DNA from: Xanthostigma xanthostigma
Taxonomy: Eukaryota; Arthropoda; Insecta; Raphidioptera; Raphidiidae
Direction of reading: 5' to 3'
NCBI GenBank assembly: GCA_963575645.1
Contig: OY754470.1
Coordinates: 1,674,001 to 1,738,000 of the forward strand
DNA length: 64,000 bases
Shown here: one piece after another, positions 47,653 to 61,900 of the stretch
How the letters are laid out: the number at the start of each line of letters is the position of its first letter
Numbering within the stretch: the first letter of the stretch is position 1
The notes under the pieces: model-generated
The model's input: the letters and a program-made list of their open reading frames with translations, nothing else
Database searches by the model: none
What the model was told of the DNA's origin: nothing
Translations under genes and position numbers: made by a program

Positions 47653-49930
47653 TTTTTTTTTAATCAGTTCGATTCAATAATTTCCAAGCGATTAACATAT
47701 TTTGTGGTTTTTCCATTGTAAATTATAGCACTATATTCAAAAAGCTTGTTATAAGAGATACCCTGTTAGTGAGATTTGTACGTATTAAATGTTCGTAGGC
47801 CGTAAGACTATTTATGAGCCGCAATCGTTGCTTGACATATATAATACTCTAACCTAGAAATGCATCATTGCAATATGTTGACAGTGTTTTGTAGATTATT
47901 AATTAAAAAGAAGTTGAGTATCCATGAGTTATTATTTGAACTATTAAAATAATTTTCACTCTCATCTCAAAAGAACATCCGCAGACATATATGATATTTT
48001 GTAATTTTTTGTGTGTTTTTTTAAAAAGATAGCACCATAATAAATTGTCAGACATTCTGTATAATATAATACACATGTGAGTCAACAAAATTTTCAGTAT
48101 ATTTACTTCGTGCCATACATAAACAATTAAATTTTCATGCTTACAAGTAAACTTGACTTTTTACTTTCCAAAATAAACAAGAATACTAAAAATTGAACAC
48201 ACCAACCATAGCAACGGTCTTGCTAAGTTGGGAAGGTTAATTCAAAAGATTCTAGTTAGTATTTTGTTGTTAAATTGTGTATTGTCAAAATAATTTTTAT
48301 TTATTTATTTATCATGTTCTCTTATAAGTTAACAGTACCAAGTGTTTTCTTAAGAAACTCAAAAACATGACAAATGTGTTAAAATTAAAAGTGTTTATAT
48401 TATAGTATTTATTTAAAAAATGCAGTTTTATTGAAATGGCGTGTATTGGTTTCATTTAGTTGTTCGATTGTCTTAACTATAAAAATAAAATAAAACAAGC
48501 GCTGCTGTACAAATGCATTAATTGATGCTCCACTTTATAGACTATAATTTGTAGACATTACAAATAAATCAACGATATTTAGTTGTTTTTAATGGAAAAA
48601 TTATTGAAAAACAAGAATCTTCCACGACAAAAGTACAAACAATCGTGTCGTGAAGTTAAACAGTGCGATGTGACAACTGTCAAACGTCCTACATAAACGA
48701 TACTTTGACTTATTTATTTAAGTTATAATTTATATATTGAGATTAAACTCCACCCTTTTGCCGCCTTTATATTAGTTAAAAATGTTATAAAGTCATCAAT
48801 AGACATATTATAGTCTTTTCAAAAATACATGTATATTATATAATATATTGAATTTTATTAAAACACGTGGAGGCTCTTGTTTCAACATTAATTTGATTAA
48901 TACAACAGGATACTAAAAGTTTGGGATTCTTATCTCTACAGCGGCAAAAGTTGATTTGCACAACTAAAAATTACACAGTTAATAATTAAACAATTAAAAT
49001 TTATTTGTACAGCGAAAAAGTAATGAAAAAAAATTGTACAGTGCGAAACCGATATTGTAGAAAAATATGACCAAATAAAATAGAAACCACTGTTTTTTTC
49101 AAATAAATTATATTATACTGAAGTCATAAACACATTCTAATATATTTTGGCTCAAATATTTAGCAGTCATTAAATTTTAACTGATTGTTACTGATAGTTA
49201 CTTGTCTTTCTTTCAATCTAATAGTAAAAAAATATAATGCAAATGAACTGAAGTAAGCATGGGTAAGTACAATTTCTGTTTTTCTGTAAATACGCTCTCT
49301 ATATTTGTAAACACCTTATAGTCTAAGAGCTTTCAAACATTTTTGAGTAGGTATTTAAGGCAACGTGAAAATTTGTGTAACACTTCTTTTGTGATGGCTT
49401 GAATTTTGCAAAATTTTATTTGCAAAAAAAGTTCTTGAGTCATTTTGAAATTTTTATACATTCAAATTAAGTACCTATTTAATAAAATAAATAAGCCAGA
49501 TCATTTAGTCGAGTCTAAAAGTTTGTTAGGTGGCTTCAAAACTGTAGGTTTAACTGTCTGTTATACATGAGTGCGGGTAAACGTTACGGGTAGGTGGAAC
49601 GACTACAAAACGTGACGGTCCATAAAAATTTCGAAACAAAATTCGGATTAATCCCAACATTTCCCTACCATAGAAGTGGGAAGTAAAAAAAATGAATTAG
49701 TGTAAACATAAATTACTTAGAATCGTACTAATTCAACATAATTTGTACCTCCGTTTAAATAATCAACTCTTATCTAGTATCTTAATGTGAAGAAGTACGA
49801 CCTGCAGTGTGTCACAAAAAAAAATATCAAGTATCTAACCTAAAAATTTAACTAAACTGAACATTTATTTATTTCTGCACAAATAATATACAAATAATTA
49901 TAGGTACTGCAAAATAATATATACCTATCA
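47653..49930. other. AT-rich intergenic DNA
   Basis: No gene or element supported. Confidence 0.4.
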
Positions 49931-50172
49931 CTAGCGGTCCTGTCTAGCTTCTCCCGAATTTCTAGATTGCCGCCGTTTTTTCGTCGACTGATATTGCAAA
50001 ATCGGTCTCCACAAAAATCGCTCTTTAATTTAAACACGATAATATATAACCTATGTCCATCGTGAAGGTCAATTCTTAATATTGGTGAAAAAATTTTAAA
50101 ATCGAATGAGTAGGTAGTTTCGGAGATTACCTCCTGCATCCAAACTTTACCTCTTTATAATATTAGTATAGA
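49931..50172 (-). mobile_element. non-autonomous Helitron, 242 bp, minus strand
   Basis: On the minus strand it begins A|TCTATACTAATATTATAAAG and ends AGGACCGCTAG|T, the terminal pattern of lepidopteran Helitrons at an AT target. The overlapping 95-codon minus-strand frame is the element read through. Confidence 0.7.
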
Positions 50173-53100
50173 TGACGAAGGGACCTCCGTTAAATCTATC
50201 ATTGAATTCTTAGATAGAATATATTATAAAAATAAAAATTAATTGACGAAAAATACGTTTTTCTGCTGGTTTGAATTGTCTTGAACGAAATTATTGCAAA
50301 ACTCAAATTGTTCCTTTAGAAAAATAAACAATGGGTTAACAATCACCCGATGCCTATTTAACATGCAATTGAAAGCACACTAGGTATATCGTAATTCGGA
50401 ATTAAAATATCTTCCATAAATAATTATGTGCATAATAAAAATTATTTTTCATAGTGGAAAAACTATGTTGACTTTTCCGGGATCGCTACACCTTTAGGTA
50501 TCAGCTCTAAAATTTCGTATACAAATTATAAGTCTTGTATTGTGCAAGAAATAATTTCTGTTTCACTCTGTGTACTGTTAATGTGCATCTTGATAGGTTT
50601 CATGTCAATGTTAAGCAACAATTACGAGTATAAGATAATATATGATAGATGTGGCCAACACCGTTAATAAGCGGGTTTAACAAACCACGTAATATCTGAT
50701 ACAACCCCTCAGAGACCGACATAGTCGTCGATAACTGGACATTTTCTGCCACAATATGGCAAGATAAAATAAAGCAACGTCAAGATTTTCGATTCTCCTG
50801 ATCTTCGAGGAGAATCTTTTTTTATTAGCCCATTTATTTAGATTTAAAATTCACCAGCTTGAAAATTAAATTGGCAGAAAATATTTTTCCTGCAACTAAG
50901 AGGTCTCCCAGATGCTAAACCCCTACTTCTCCAAGGGGATTTGTAGAGGGGGGTTCAGACTACACGAAAAAGAGCGTTTCTGCCACCCAGTGTTCCTTGA
51001 CCAATTCTGTCGCCATCTCGCTTACTATAACTAACACTGCAATAAAAGTCCGACATAGAATTTCTCTGACATTTTACCGAGTCGCTTTAGCAGTTTGGGA
51101 GAGAGGGACAGTAAAGATTTTTAGCCATCAAAAATATATATTGTACGCTACTGTCCTCGCTATTTGAGTAAACATAATACCCTCAGTGACTCTCGCACGC
51201 AACTACCTTGGACTAATGATAATTGAAAACATTGAATAAAATTATGTAACAAATAATTCTTTTTAGTTGTTATTCAAAGTGTCCTACCACAAGTTTAAAA
51301 TTTCAAACAAATAGTGATGAGCTAAGTCTTTAAAAAAATACAGAAACTTTGAAAAATGTTATTTATTAAATATAACTATATGAAGTGAAAATGCGTTTTG
51401 TCAGTTAATCTAAACTGACAATAAAATCTTAAATTGTGACCATATAGTATATAATTAGTTTTTCTAGAAAAAAATACTTTCGAAGCGGTATTAAAAACTA
51501 TTAATGAACCTTCAGGCCCACAAATTTAATTTCACTACCAATAGTGAAAAACTGTAACAAATTTAATATATTGTTGTCATAACACCACAATGGTATAGAA
51601 AAAAATATGTCATGTTGAAATTCAAACCCACAATTTACAATTTCACGTTAGTCCTGTAGTTTCTAGTTTTATTATATTGGATTAACGGCATTAAACTGAA
51701 TACGTATATATAAATTAAAATAAAATAGCAATTCAATCAATCATATATTTTTTTTACAAGATTGATTTAAAATGCATTGAATATTGTCATAATCTGAGGA
51801 CATTCGGCAAATTAGATTTTCTGAAAATGCATTGTGCTGCCCAACATTGTTAATGTGACTCGGAACAAAATGAGTTATAAAATCAATATTGAAGCATAAT
51901 ATGAAATGATCAAATATTATTATATGTCAGATATAATAATTATCTAATAATAATAGGGTGTACTCATATATTATGAGTCTGTTACATAACTGTTGAAGAA
52001 AAATACGATGGTAAGTTAAGTAGTTCATGAAAATACACTTTCACTTTAACCCTTCAGAGGTTACGTGAATTATCCAGTTTCCTGTGTTTGCAGTTCAATG
52101 GCAAAATACAGCACTATTTATCAATTTTGATATGAGCAAAAATGTTAGTTTATCTATAGTTAAGGAACCGGATAACTGATCAACTTTCTCTATCCGCGCG
52201 CGTCCACTAGACAATCAATTTAAAAAAAGGTCACTAAAAAGCTTCAAACAAAGTTTTGAAGTCAACGCCAATTTAAAACTACAACTTTTCATGTATATTT
52301 ATTAAAGTGACGTTTACATCAAAACTTTATTATTTTAGGCTTTTTAGCGGTCTTTTTGGAAGGAACGTAAATTTTTTTTAAATATTTTTATTTTTAACTT
52401 TTAGTGGTTTTGAAATACATATTTTGCACGTTATTAACCGCCTTCTTCCTTAATATTACTAAACTAGAAAAAAACTGACGCCATTTAAGTAAAACTTATG
52501 TGAGATCACCCTAAAAGTATGCCCTATCAAATAGAAAAAATCATTAAAACCGGTTCACATGTGCAGAAGATATTGGGTAATAGGTACTTAAAAAAAAACT
52601 TTTTTAAAATCAGTTAAAAACGACTGTAACAGTTTTTTAAAAAATATATGGGACCGACTCGTAAACATTTTGAAAAAACGTTGTCGAAATATTTATAATC
52701 GGTTAGCCCCTTTGAAAAATATAAAACTGTTGATTAGAGACCGTTGGTAGAACTGTCGAAAGAAAACGACTTGTGTTTCAAATATCCCAAATAAAACGTA
52801 TATGTTTAACACTTCGCTAACAACTCCATCATCAAAATACAGTCCCAAAACTATCAGATTACCAAAAGCTGAAATTAGATACGTAATTTCAAAACTTTCT
52901 ATGGGGGATAATTCTTATAAATCACATTGTAACAATATTTGAAGATGTTTTCGTTGATTAAATTATACTATATAATTATGGCATTATTAAGTAAACTATA
53001 ATTTGGTGAGAGTTGTAATTTCTCAGAAACCTGCTGGTTCCGTTATTGCTTTATTTATTTATTCATTACGTTAGTGTGTAAAAAAATATTGACTATATCA

Positions 53101-54133
53101 CGAAAGAAATTGTTCGGGAAAATGTAAAAAGAGATTTTGTGTTCAGCTCTAGTTTGCCACTTGGAACAAAATTTTATAAATATTGGTATATGTAATTTTA
53201 ATTTAAAAATAGTTCGCATCCATAAAGTTACATTATTAATATAATTGATTGAAAAGTTTTGGAAATACCTTTAAAATCTTATTTTTAAAGTTAAAGGCGG
53301 CTTGTCTACAAGATTATGAGCCAAAAATGACAAAACAAATTACATAACACTTTAAAATTTCAATTGTTCAAAACCAATTTTGTTTCTTGTAAGGAAATGT
53401 TTATATTTGAGACTATTTTACTTTATTTGCGGCGAGTAATCTCAGGAATTACAGAACCAATCTCACGACAAAAGGGGGATGAGCAGTGAGCTTAACAGTA
53501 AAACAAGACGAGAATCCTGCACGCGATTTTGAAGCACGCTTTACGCTGACTAAACTACAAGAGATACAGTAGATTGATACATGGAGAGATTTTGTTATTC
53601 TTGATTAATCCAAAGCCACCCGAGAAAATCCAAGCCTAAAATGAACAGCTTGTATAATCATTGATACGTGACACATAAAAATGTCAATATTAGACCTACA
53701 TTAAGGCATTAAAAAATGAATGTAAAACGGTACATGTCTAAGAACGAATTATAGCGTGCTTTGTAGTGTTGACGGAGCAAATGACGCCTTTATAATACCT
53801 CCACTAAGAGAACGAACTCAGTTATTTGTGTGACAAGCTGTCAGATTTAATAACTAATCAAATAGAATACAGAGCTGACTAAAAAGTTGTGGACTGAAAA
53901 TGTATTTTAAACCCTTTTGTTGTCGATCTGTTTAGAATATTTCACGTTGAGGTACGTGAGCATTTATTGCTCACAACCGGAATAAAAAACTATTCATTAA
54001 TTATTGTCGTGACCCGTGTCGTGCGGCTGTATATGTCAAAGTTATGAACTTATATAACTGTTTTATTCAATTTGTACAGTGTAAAGTGTACAGTGTAAAT
54101 TGGACTTTGTCAAATTCACTTATGTTGCACGGC
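50173..54133. other. AT-rich intergenic DNA
   Basis: No gene supported. A 9-bp-stem hairpin (GATTCTCCT and AGGAGAATC) lies at about 50789-50815. 53465-53530 loosely resembles 39675-39735. Confidence 0.4.
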
Positions 54134-54502
54134 TAGTGTCCGACCGAACTTTCGGTTTCGGCGAATTTCGGTTTAGTTTCGGCGTCGGCAGAAAAACTAT
54201 AGGACCCAAACCGAAACTTGGTTCGTGAGCTTCCGTGCAGCGTTCGGGAGCGATCGGTGTAGTGAAGCGGCAACGGAGAATGTTACTGTTGACTTCCCTT
54301 CACGCCCGTGCTAACTGTATGCTGTCGTGCGTTTATCAAATAATTGCTTTTATGAACACAGACACATTATTAACAGCTAAAATGAACAAAAGTTTAAAAA
54401 ATATACGCTACAATTGCCCTCAAAGTAGGTTTCGGTTTCAGTTTCGGCCGAAACTGAAACAGTTCGGTTTCAGTTGTAAAAACCAGTTTCGATTGAACAC
54501 TA
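54134..54502. mobile_element. hAT-like MITE, 369 bp
   Basis: The ends are TAGTGTCCGACCGAA and, inverted, TAGTGTTCAATCGAA. Inside are many TTTCGGTTTCGG-type blocks in both orientations. The flanks GTTGCACG and GTTGCAGC agree in six of eight bases if two left bases are skipped, so the 8-bp duplication is only suggestive. The 108-codon frame inside it is not a gene. Confidence 0.6.
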
Positions 54503-55974
54503 GTTGCAGCATTCTACCTTTTAAAAGAAATAGACTTACCACCGGCTGGTTTTATTTTTAATTATTTGGCTTATTTTGTGCTTATTATTTTATTCAACAA
54601 GCGACTCATTGGAAGACAACTAAACTTTGAAAAGCTTATGAAAACTGCGGCATAGTTCTTATAACCTAAGTCGCCAAAACTTGAAACCGTTCCTTGGCAC
54701 TGCTGCACAATCTGCTATTCTTGAAATAATTTGTAGATCACTCTATGTATGTGTAAACATGATACATGCTTACACATTAAATTCTATTATTTTCATAAAT
54801 CATATCACTTGTCCATCCATCGATTGTCAATGCGTTTAATAGATACAATGTAGACATACTATAAGATAGTCATCAACTTAATGCTATCATGAAGAGTATG
54901 TATGCTTTTACTAACACATTTTACTAATTATTTTTATGAGGTACATTTTTTTCTGTATTTAACATGATAATACTTTTAATGAATACAGTTTGACCCCATG
55001 CTTAGTATTAAACACTATGCATTTCTAGCGATTTTAAACTAAAATTGTAGCTTTTTTTCGAAGTTCGATAGTAATATTTGTGTGTTGTTTCTAAAGCAAC
55101 CAATTTGTGTAAGTTTTTGAAAATTCGTATGTCCATGTTCTCACGTTACCCAATAAGAATCAGTGTTAGTGTTAGATAATTTTGTTTTATCAACCAGACT
55201 GCATCAGGACCTAGTGCTCGTTTCCCAAAAAAAAACCTCAAAAAAGTTTTAAAAAAAGTTCAAAAAAAAGTTAAATTTTTTTGATAAATTCGTAATACCG
55301 AAGCTTAAAAATAAGAAAAAAGTTTAGAACTCTATATCTACTGAACTTTTTTTATTTTTTTAATATTCATTTCAAGGCGAATATGAAAATTAATCCATTA
55401 AACATATAGAGTAGCGTTTATTTTAAGAATTAAAAAATGCAATTATTTAAAAAGTTCGATCGTGTAGAATTCGTTTACGGTCTATTTCATAATATCATTA
55501 TTTTTCTTTATTCATATAAAAAACTATGTACATATTTGTCAAAATAATTTTACAACTTTATGAAATATGGCACTCATTAAATTTTTAAATATCATTTTAA
55601 AAGATCGCGCACACTTATCAAGCATAAACTTGCACGACTAGCACAGCACACACCTGTACAAACCAGCAAATTTTAAGGCAGGTTTCGTAATGTGCAGTTA
55701 GCATTAATCAATTTTATCAATGCAAATTAATTAATGAAAACAACCGACTGACCGTCGTTGCTGACTGCCGGTTGCAAGGGCTGGTCTAATGTGCGCTACT
55801 CCGTTAAATGACATGGCTTTCTTTGCTCCGCGCTATTCTGGTCGTGCAGGTTCGTGCTTGACAAGTGTACGCGGTCTTTAAAGCAAACGTTATTCCATTC
55901 ACAATACATTTACAACTCAACGATATGTTTTTCTTGCAGCGGTACTAAAACTTGCTGATTCCCAAACCGCCTGA
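54503..55974. other. region upstream of the ppk gene
   Basis: No second gene seen. A TTTTTCTTGCAG at 55927-55941 just before the ppk start codon would suit a 5' untranslated exon boundary, so the promoter may lie further upstream; no TATA box with good spacing was found. Confidence 0.35.
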
Positions 55975-58900
55975 ATGGCTTTGCAAAAGGCTCCAGCACT
56001 TTTAGAGAACTCTCAAAATCACTTACATAAAAAGAAGTCGGCGTTTCAACGCTTCCGAAAAGCTGTTCGACTAGTTATTATAATTTTAAGAATGCTTAGT
56101 CACGATCAAAATTTCGTAAGACCGAGGAAGGGCGCTCCTTGGATATCCGCTCATAGCACAGCGTCGCCAATAATTTCGCAACATACATACAACGACGATT
56201 ATAAACGGTCTTGGAACACTACACTGCCCGTGGAAGCATTTTATAACAAATCGGTCACCGCGAAAAGTTCAAAAAAGAACACATTGTGTGCACGTTTTAA
56301 TAACTCAGGAATTCCAAATATTTTAATTGAATATTGTAATAAAACATCACTTCATGGTCTCAGATATACGGGTGATAAAGACATATCTATTGTTGAAAGG
56401 TGGGTACAAAATATTTTGACAAAATTATTGAAATACTTTAAAACTAGCGTGACGCTGATTTTTAATCGGCCGACTTTTTGAGTGACTACCAGGCGTTCTC
56501 CTACTACTAATTAAGGAGGTTGAGCCGTTTTACGAAGGTAATGAAAAAACTCTGAAATAAAGTTTTTTTAATAGATTTTTTTATAACAAAATTTTCTGTA
56601 AAAAATCCAAAATCATTAGGAGATTTATAAAGTCAAAATTTAAAAAAAACTTTTACATGTAGTCTTATGGAAAATATGTCAATCTAGCATGCAAACGGTA
56701 CATTTTAATTTTTTGCAAATAACCAAATAATTTCAGCAGTTCCAAAAACTAACTATGTAAAGCATTGATGTCTTACGCATATTTTAATATTTTTTCCAAT
56801 TTAATTAGGAGACTTTTAATCAATAAAAAAAATTATTAAACCTTAGCACTTTTCAATTATGGACTTTTATTCTTGACAATTTTAACTGAATTTTCAACTT
56901 TTTAATGATTTAATTTTAATTTTTATTATTTCTAATTTCTTTTTTAAATTATTTACTGCAAATAATATGTAAAATACAAATATTTACAAACATTTTTTTT
57001 TCTAACCTAACTTTGTACAAATTAAGTAAAATACTGAAATAATTAATAATATTTAAAAAAAATTATTTATTATGACAATAATTTATTGATATCACCCTTT
57101 GGTAAAAATTTATTATGGAAAAGTTCCCATTTAGAATTCGACTTACTTTTGATTGGGACTGTAACGGATCAACCTCCTTAATAGATCAAGTAAATAGTTA
57201 TTTTGATCTGTGTGTACTCTCAAAAATTAAAATAGTTTTTTCACAACGATTTTCTCCTATTTGTCGCAACAGACCTAGTCTAAACTATTTTTTTAACCCA
57301 AAAAAATGGGAAAAACGGGTATTTTCAGTGATTACTGATTTGCATCTTTGCATCTGAATCCCGTCAGGACCGACTCAAAAAGTTTTGAGTTCTGAATATG
57401 TTACGACCTAATTATACAAAATATTACGAGAACAAATAACAATAATTTCTTATTTATTAAGGTTATTCTGGATAATAGCCTTCATTGGCAGCGTCATGTT
57501 AGCCGCTTTTTATATTAAAAACGTTTACGACAAATGGCAAACATCTCCTATCATTGTCAGCCTCAATCCAAAATACATTCATTTAGATGAAATACCATTT
57601 CCAGCTGTCACAATTTGCAACATGAACCAGGCACAAAAAATAGAAGCACAGAAAATTCAAAATCATGGGTTTGTATTAATAATATTTGATTAGATATGTC
57701 GTAATAATACGAAATATCACAAGAGTTTCTCTGTGTTTTGATGAAATTAAGAATAAACAAACTTTCTAAAGCATATTAGATAAGGTAAACGTGTCTTGTT
57801 GTAATCACCACGTTCATAAAAAATTGATATTATTTATTTTCACACCCTGTTGAGAAAAGATAAAAAATATCGAAGTTTTTTTGAATATCGAAATTTATTC
57901 ACAAACATCGATGTTGATAATTAAGATGTAGTTTTTCAGTAGCCCAAATAAGGACAGTTATTTTGATTTATTTTGCAACAGGCTTCAGGCATGAATCACT
58001 AAATGTAATTGCATTAAGAAATTTGTTTTGAATTTGTCCAAAATACTCAGGAACTTTAGCGACTCTCAGTGTTATTATTAAACACAGCTTAAGATTTTTA
58101 CAGGACCGATATAGAAAAATCATTTCTTGACGATTTATGCAATCATGAAAATGAATCAGTAGCAAACAATTCAGCTCAATTGGATACAGAAACCAGTAAA
58201 TGGGAAAATGTTCAAAAATTTATGATCAAGGTACGAAATTCAATATGAGCTTCATTTTTTTCATTAGGGGTTAGGCCACCTTGGCGCTCGGAAAACTAGG
58301 TATAAAATAGTATATTACATCACAAGGTTCGCCTCGGGCTCATGACGCGCAGGGCCGAGATTTAAACTTTTAAGGCCCGTGTGGTGTATACGGTTTTTCT
58401 TCATATCCGCTCGAAAGTACGTACTTTCGTCAGCAGGAACGAAAGATTGACTCCCAGTGAGAACGGCGGGAGGAAAAAATTTCTCATGCGTATTTATACT
58501 CGTAACTAGGGTTACCGCTGTCATTTAATATAATAAATAACAGGGAGTAAATGTCAAACTTTCGTCCCTGCTATAAGGGACGAAAGTACGTACTTTCGAT
58601 CGAGGTATGAAGAAAAGAATCTTTTTTTTTGGCAGCCGTTAACTATAAAAACCTTCACATGCCCGTAGTTTCCAAACTAAAAGAGATACAGACATTTGCT
58701 TACGCTCATTGAATTCAGCGTAATTTTTGCTGTAAGCATTCTCAATTTCAAAAGTATATTCAAGAATTCGATTTTTTAGATTTTTGCAAGGCATACCCCT
58801 TTAAAAAAATGCGATTTTTGACGAAAACCGAAATATTTTAGAACTTTTGCAAAATCATCATGCTAATAGAAAAAAAACTGAATCCAATGAACACAAACAA

Positions 58901-61900
58901 ACGTCTGTATGGCTTTTGGTTTAGAAGTTACTTGCGTTTATAATTTTCAGAAAATCATATAAAACCTTCGAATGGCCGTAGTTTCCAAGCTAAAAGAGAT
59001 ACAGACGTTTGCTTACGCTCATTGAATTCAGCATAATTTTTTCTGTAGGCATTCTCAATTTTAAAAAGTTTATTGTATAAAAAAAAACATTTTTTTTTTC
59101 TTGACACACGTCTCGCTAGCTATCATAGCTGATTAGGAGATAATTAAGAAGTCTTAATCATCTTCTGATGATACTAACTAAAAATGTTTTAGTATTTTGT
59201 GAGTATACTTTTTAATATTCCAGATAAAATTCATTTTCTGGGGCCAATTTTCTCCTGTCTATAAATTTAAATATATTCATTCATTAAAGAATTATGCCTA
59301 TAATTATTTTAATTACTCGAATTTCAATATCTCCATATAGATATTTAACGTTATATTAAAAGCTAATAAAAAAATGTTGATTATGTCCTATTAGTCAATT
59401 AAGAACAATATATTTAAAGTCCACAATTAAATAGCTATTAAGAATAATAATTTAAATATAGTTTTCATGCTCAAAATAGTTGATATATTACGAGCAGCAC
59501 CTTTATTACCTATTATTATCTCTTCAGAAATCGAAATGATTAGACGATAATATTATAGTTTGGTGTAACGTTAAATATCTAAATATAGAAAATCGGGGCT
59601 GTACAAGTCCAGAATATAAAATTTTATCAACACTGGAAATTAATTTTCTAGAAACATGAGACAACGAAATCGTTTCCACTTATTAAAATTGGAAACATCA
59701 AATAATAATAAAATTTGTTAATTTAATGTGAAATGTCACAAATGAACTTAGCTGCCAAACATCTATAATCTACAATCTATCCATTAGCAAAAACACGATT
59801 CTGTTGACAGGGATTGCACGGCGACTAGGGCATTATTAGTTGCGTGGTGAAAACAAAGTTTTACGCCAGACTGCAAAGCATTGTCTAAAAATTTTATTTG
59901 ACCTTAGGTTGTGATAATATAATTACCGTTTTTATGCATGCGGGAGAAGTTTAATGTCGCTGTGAAACCCCCTTTCATGTAGAATATTACACATCACATA
60001 AAAACAAATGATGGTTGAACAACATAGCATTCAAGCTAAATTTTGATCAAAATGCTTATAGAAAAATGTTATTTCGATGTGCCAAAATATTAATACGTAT
60101 ACACACAGTATCAATCGATCAATTTAAAAATCCCCTATGCATTTCTCAAGGAGAAATTTATGGTCACATAATCTAAGGTCATATTATAAAATCAGACAAA
60201 GCTTGCTACAACCCAGCAATGGCTACCAATCAATGATTTATTACCACGCAAACGGTCTTGGTTGCCGAGCGTTTATGATCTACACATTGATAATTACAAA
60301 TGTCACGCAAATTATGTTTGATGTTACTTTTAGGTGGCTCAATCTTGCAACGATATGCTCCATGTCTGCCGATGGCGAGATGAGGTTGAAAACTGCGAGG
60401 ATATGTTCAACACGGTTCTGACAGACGATGGACTTTGTTGCTCGTTCAACAGAGTCAAGCGCGATTTCTTGTTTTGGGATCCGTAAGTCAATTTGTGTAA
60501 CCAACGGAATTTAAAAAGATAAAAAAATCAAATTATGTAATTGGCTCTCCATATAAGAAGACACTCTCTAGGAGCAACGTTCTTTCCCATTATTTATCTA
60601 AAGAATGCAAGTAGAGGAAGTACATCTCTCAATTCTTTCTATCTAATGTACCGTATATATATTATATCATCACTGGAAACAACGTCCCTATATTTTAATT
60701 TTTCCGTCCAATGAAATATTGAAATGTTCCTTACAGGAGAAATTTGGACGACTTGAATATAACATTTCCATTAAATCCAGCTGATTGGACTCCTGAAAAT
60801 GGTTTTGGAGATGCTCCTGTAAATTCGACACCCCGAAGGCCTCCTGGTATAAACCGAATTCATATTTTATCAATGTTTCCATGCAATTCTAATACTGAAT
60901 GAAAATTTTCTTCAGGTTCAGGACGCCATTTAGGTCTAACATTGGTCATCAATGCTGATATTGACGACTATTATTGTTCCTCAACATCCAGTTCAGGTTT
61001 TAAGGTAATGAACTTCGTTCTCTATTTCTTGATGATTGATCTTAATTCCGTGATAACTTAGAATCCGTTTGTGGCCTTTTTCTGATTGATTTCTGGTTGC
61101 GCCTTTAAATTAGGTCTGTTTAGATTTGAGTGTTGATTTTAAAAAGTGATCCCTGTTTCCAGATGCGATTACATTCACCGATTGAGACTCCTAAAATGGC
61201 GGACTACGCATTCTTCATAGCACCGGGCCGTGAAACTCGGATCGTAGTCCAACCAACAATATCGGATGCAGACAAGAACATTCGAAAGATTCCCGTCATT
61301 CAAAGACAATGTTTTTTCGCTGATGAACGAACTTTGAGATTCTTTAGGTAAATTAATACTAATAATTGGTGTGCCAGTTTGTTAAAATGCTAAGGAGTAA
61401 GTCAATTAAATATAAGTCCATCAAAGAAAACCTTAATAGGAATTGAAGTCATGATCTTTGATATGCTTTTTTTATATATTTTCACGCAAGAACTTACACA
61501 CAACGCAACTGCGAACAAGAATGCGAAGCGAACTTGACCTTGGCCGAATGTAAATGCGTCCCATACTACATGCCAAGTAAGTGCAACTTCTATTCTAGAC
61601 AATAATGTTAAGTGTGAAAAACTACAAATAAATGAAAGTATATTTACATTGAAACATTTTTTTCAAAAGACAGGAAACAGGACTGAATCCACCCGATTTC
61701 TAAAAGATTCAATTTTCGTTCTTAAAAAAACTTACACTTAAAAATAAATAATTTTTCGTTTTTAGCTTAAACATTAAAAGACCATTTTTATGTTGTTTTA
61801 GAAAGCAAAGATACTAAAATTTGCAGTAAAAATGGAGAAAGATGTGTAGCGTTCGTCAAAGGTAAGTGAAAAAAATTCCCTCTCAAATCAGTTTACACGT

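Noticed and set aside
49852-50139. 95-codon minus-strand frame
   Set aside because: It is largely the non-autonomous Helitron read through.
54235-54561. 108-codon frame
   Set aside because: It lies almost entirely inside the hAT-like element and encodes its TTTCGG repeats.
57968-58165. Minus-strand frame over ppk exon 3
   Set aside because: It is antisense to a well-supported channel exon.
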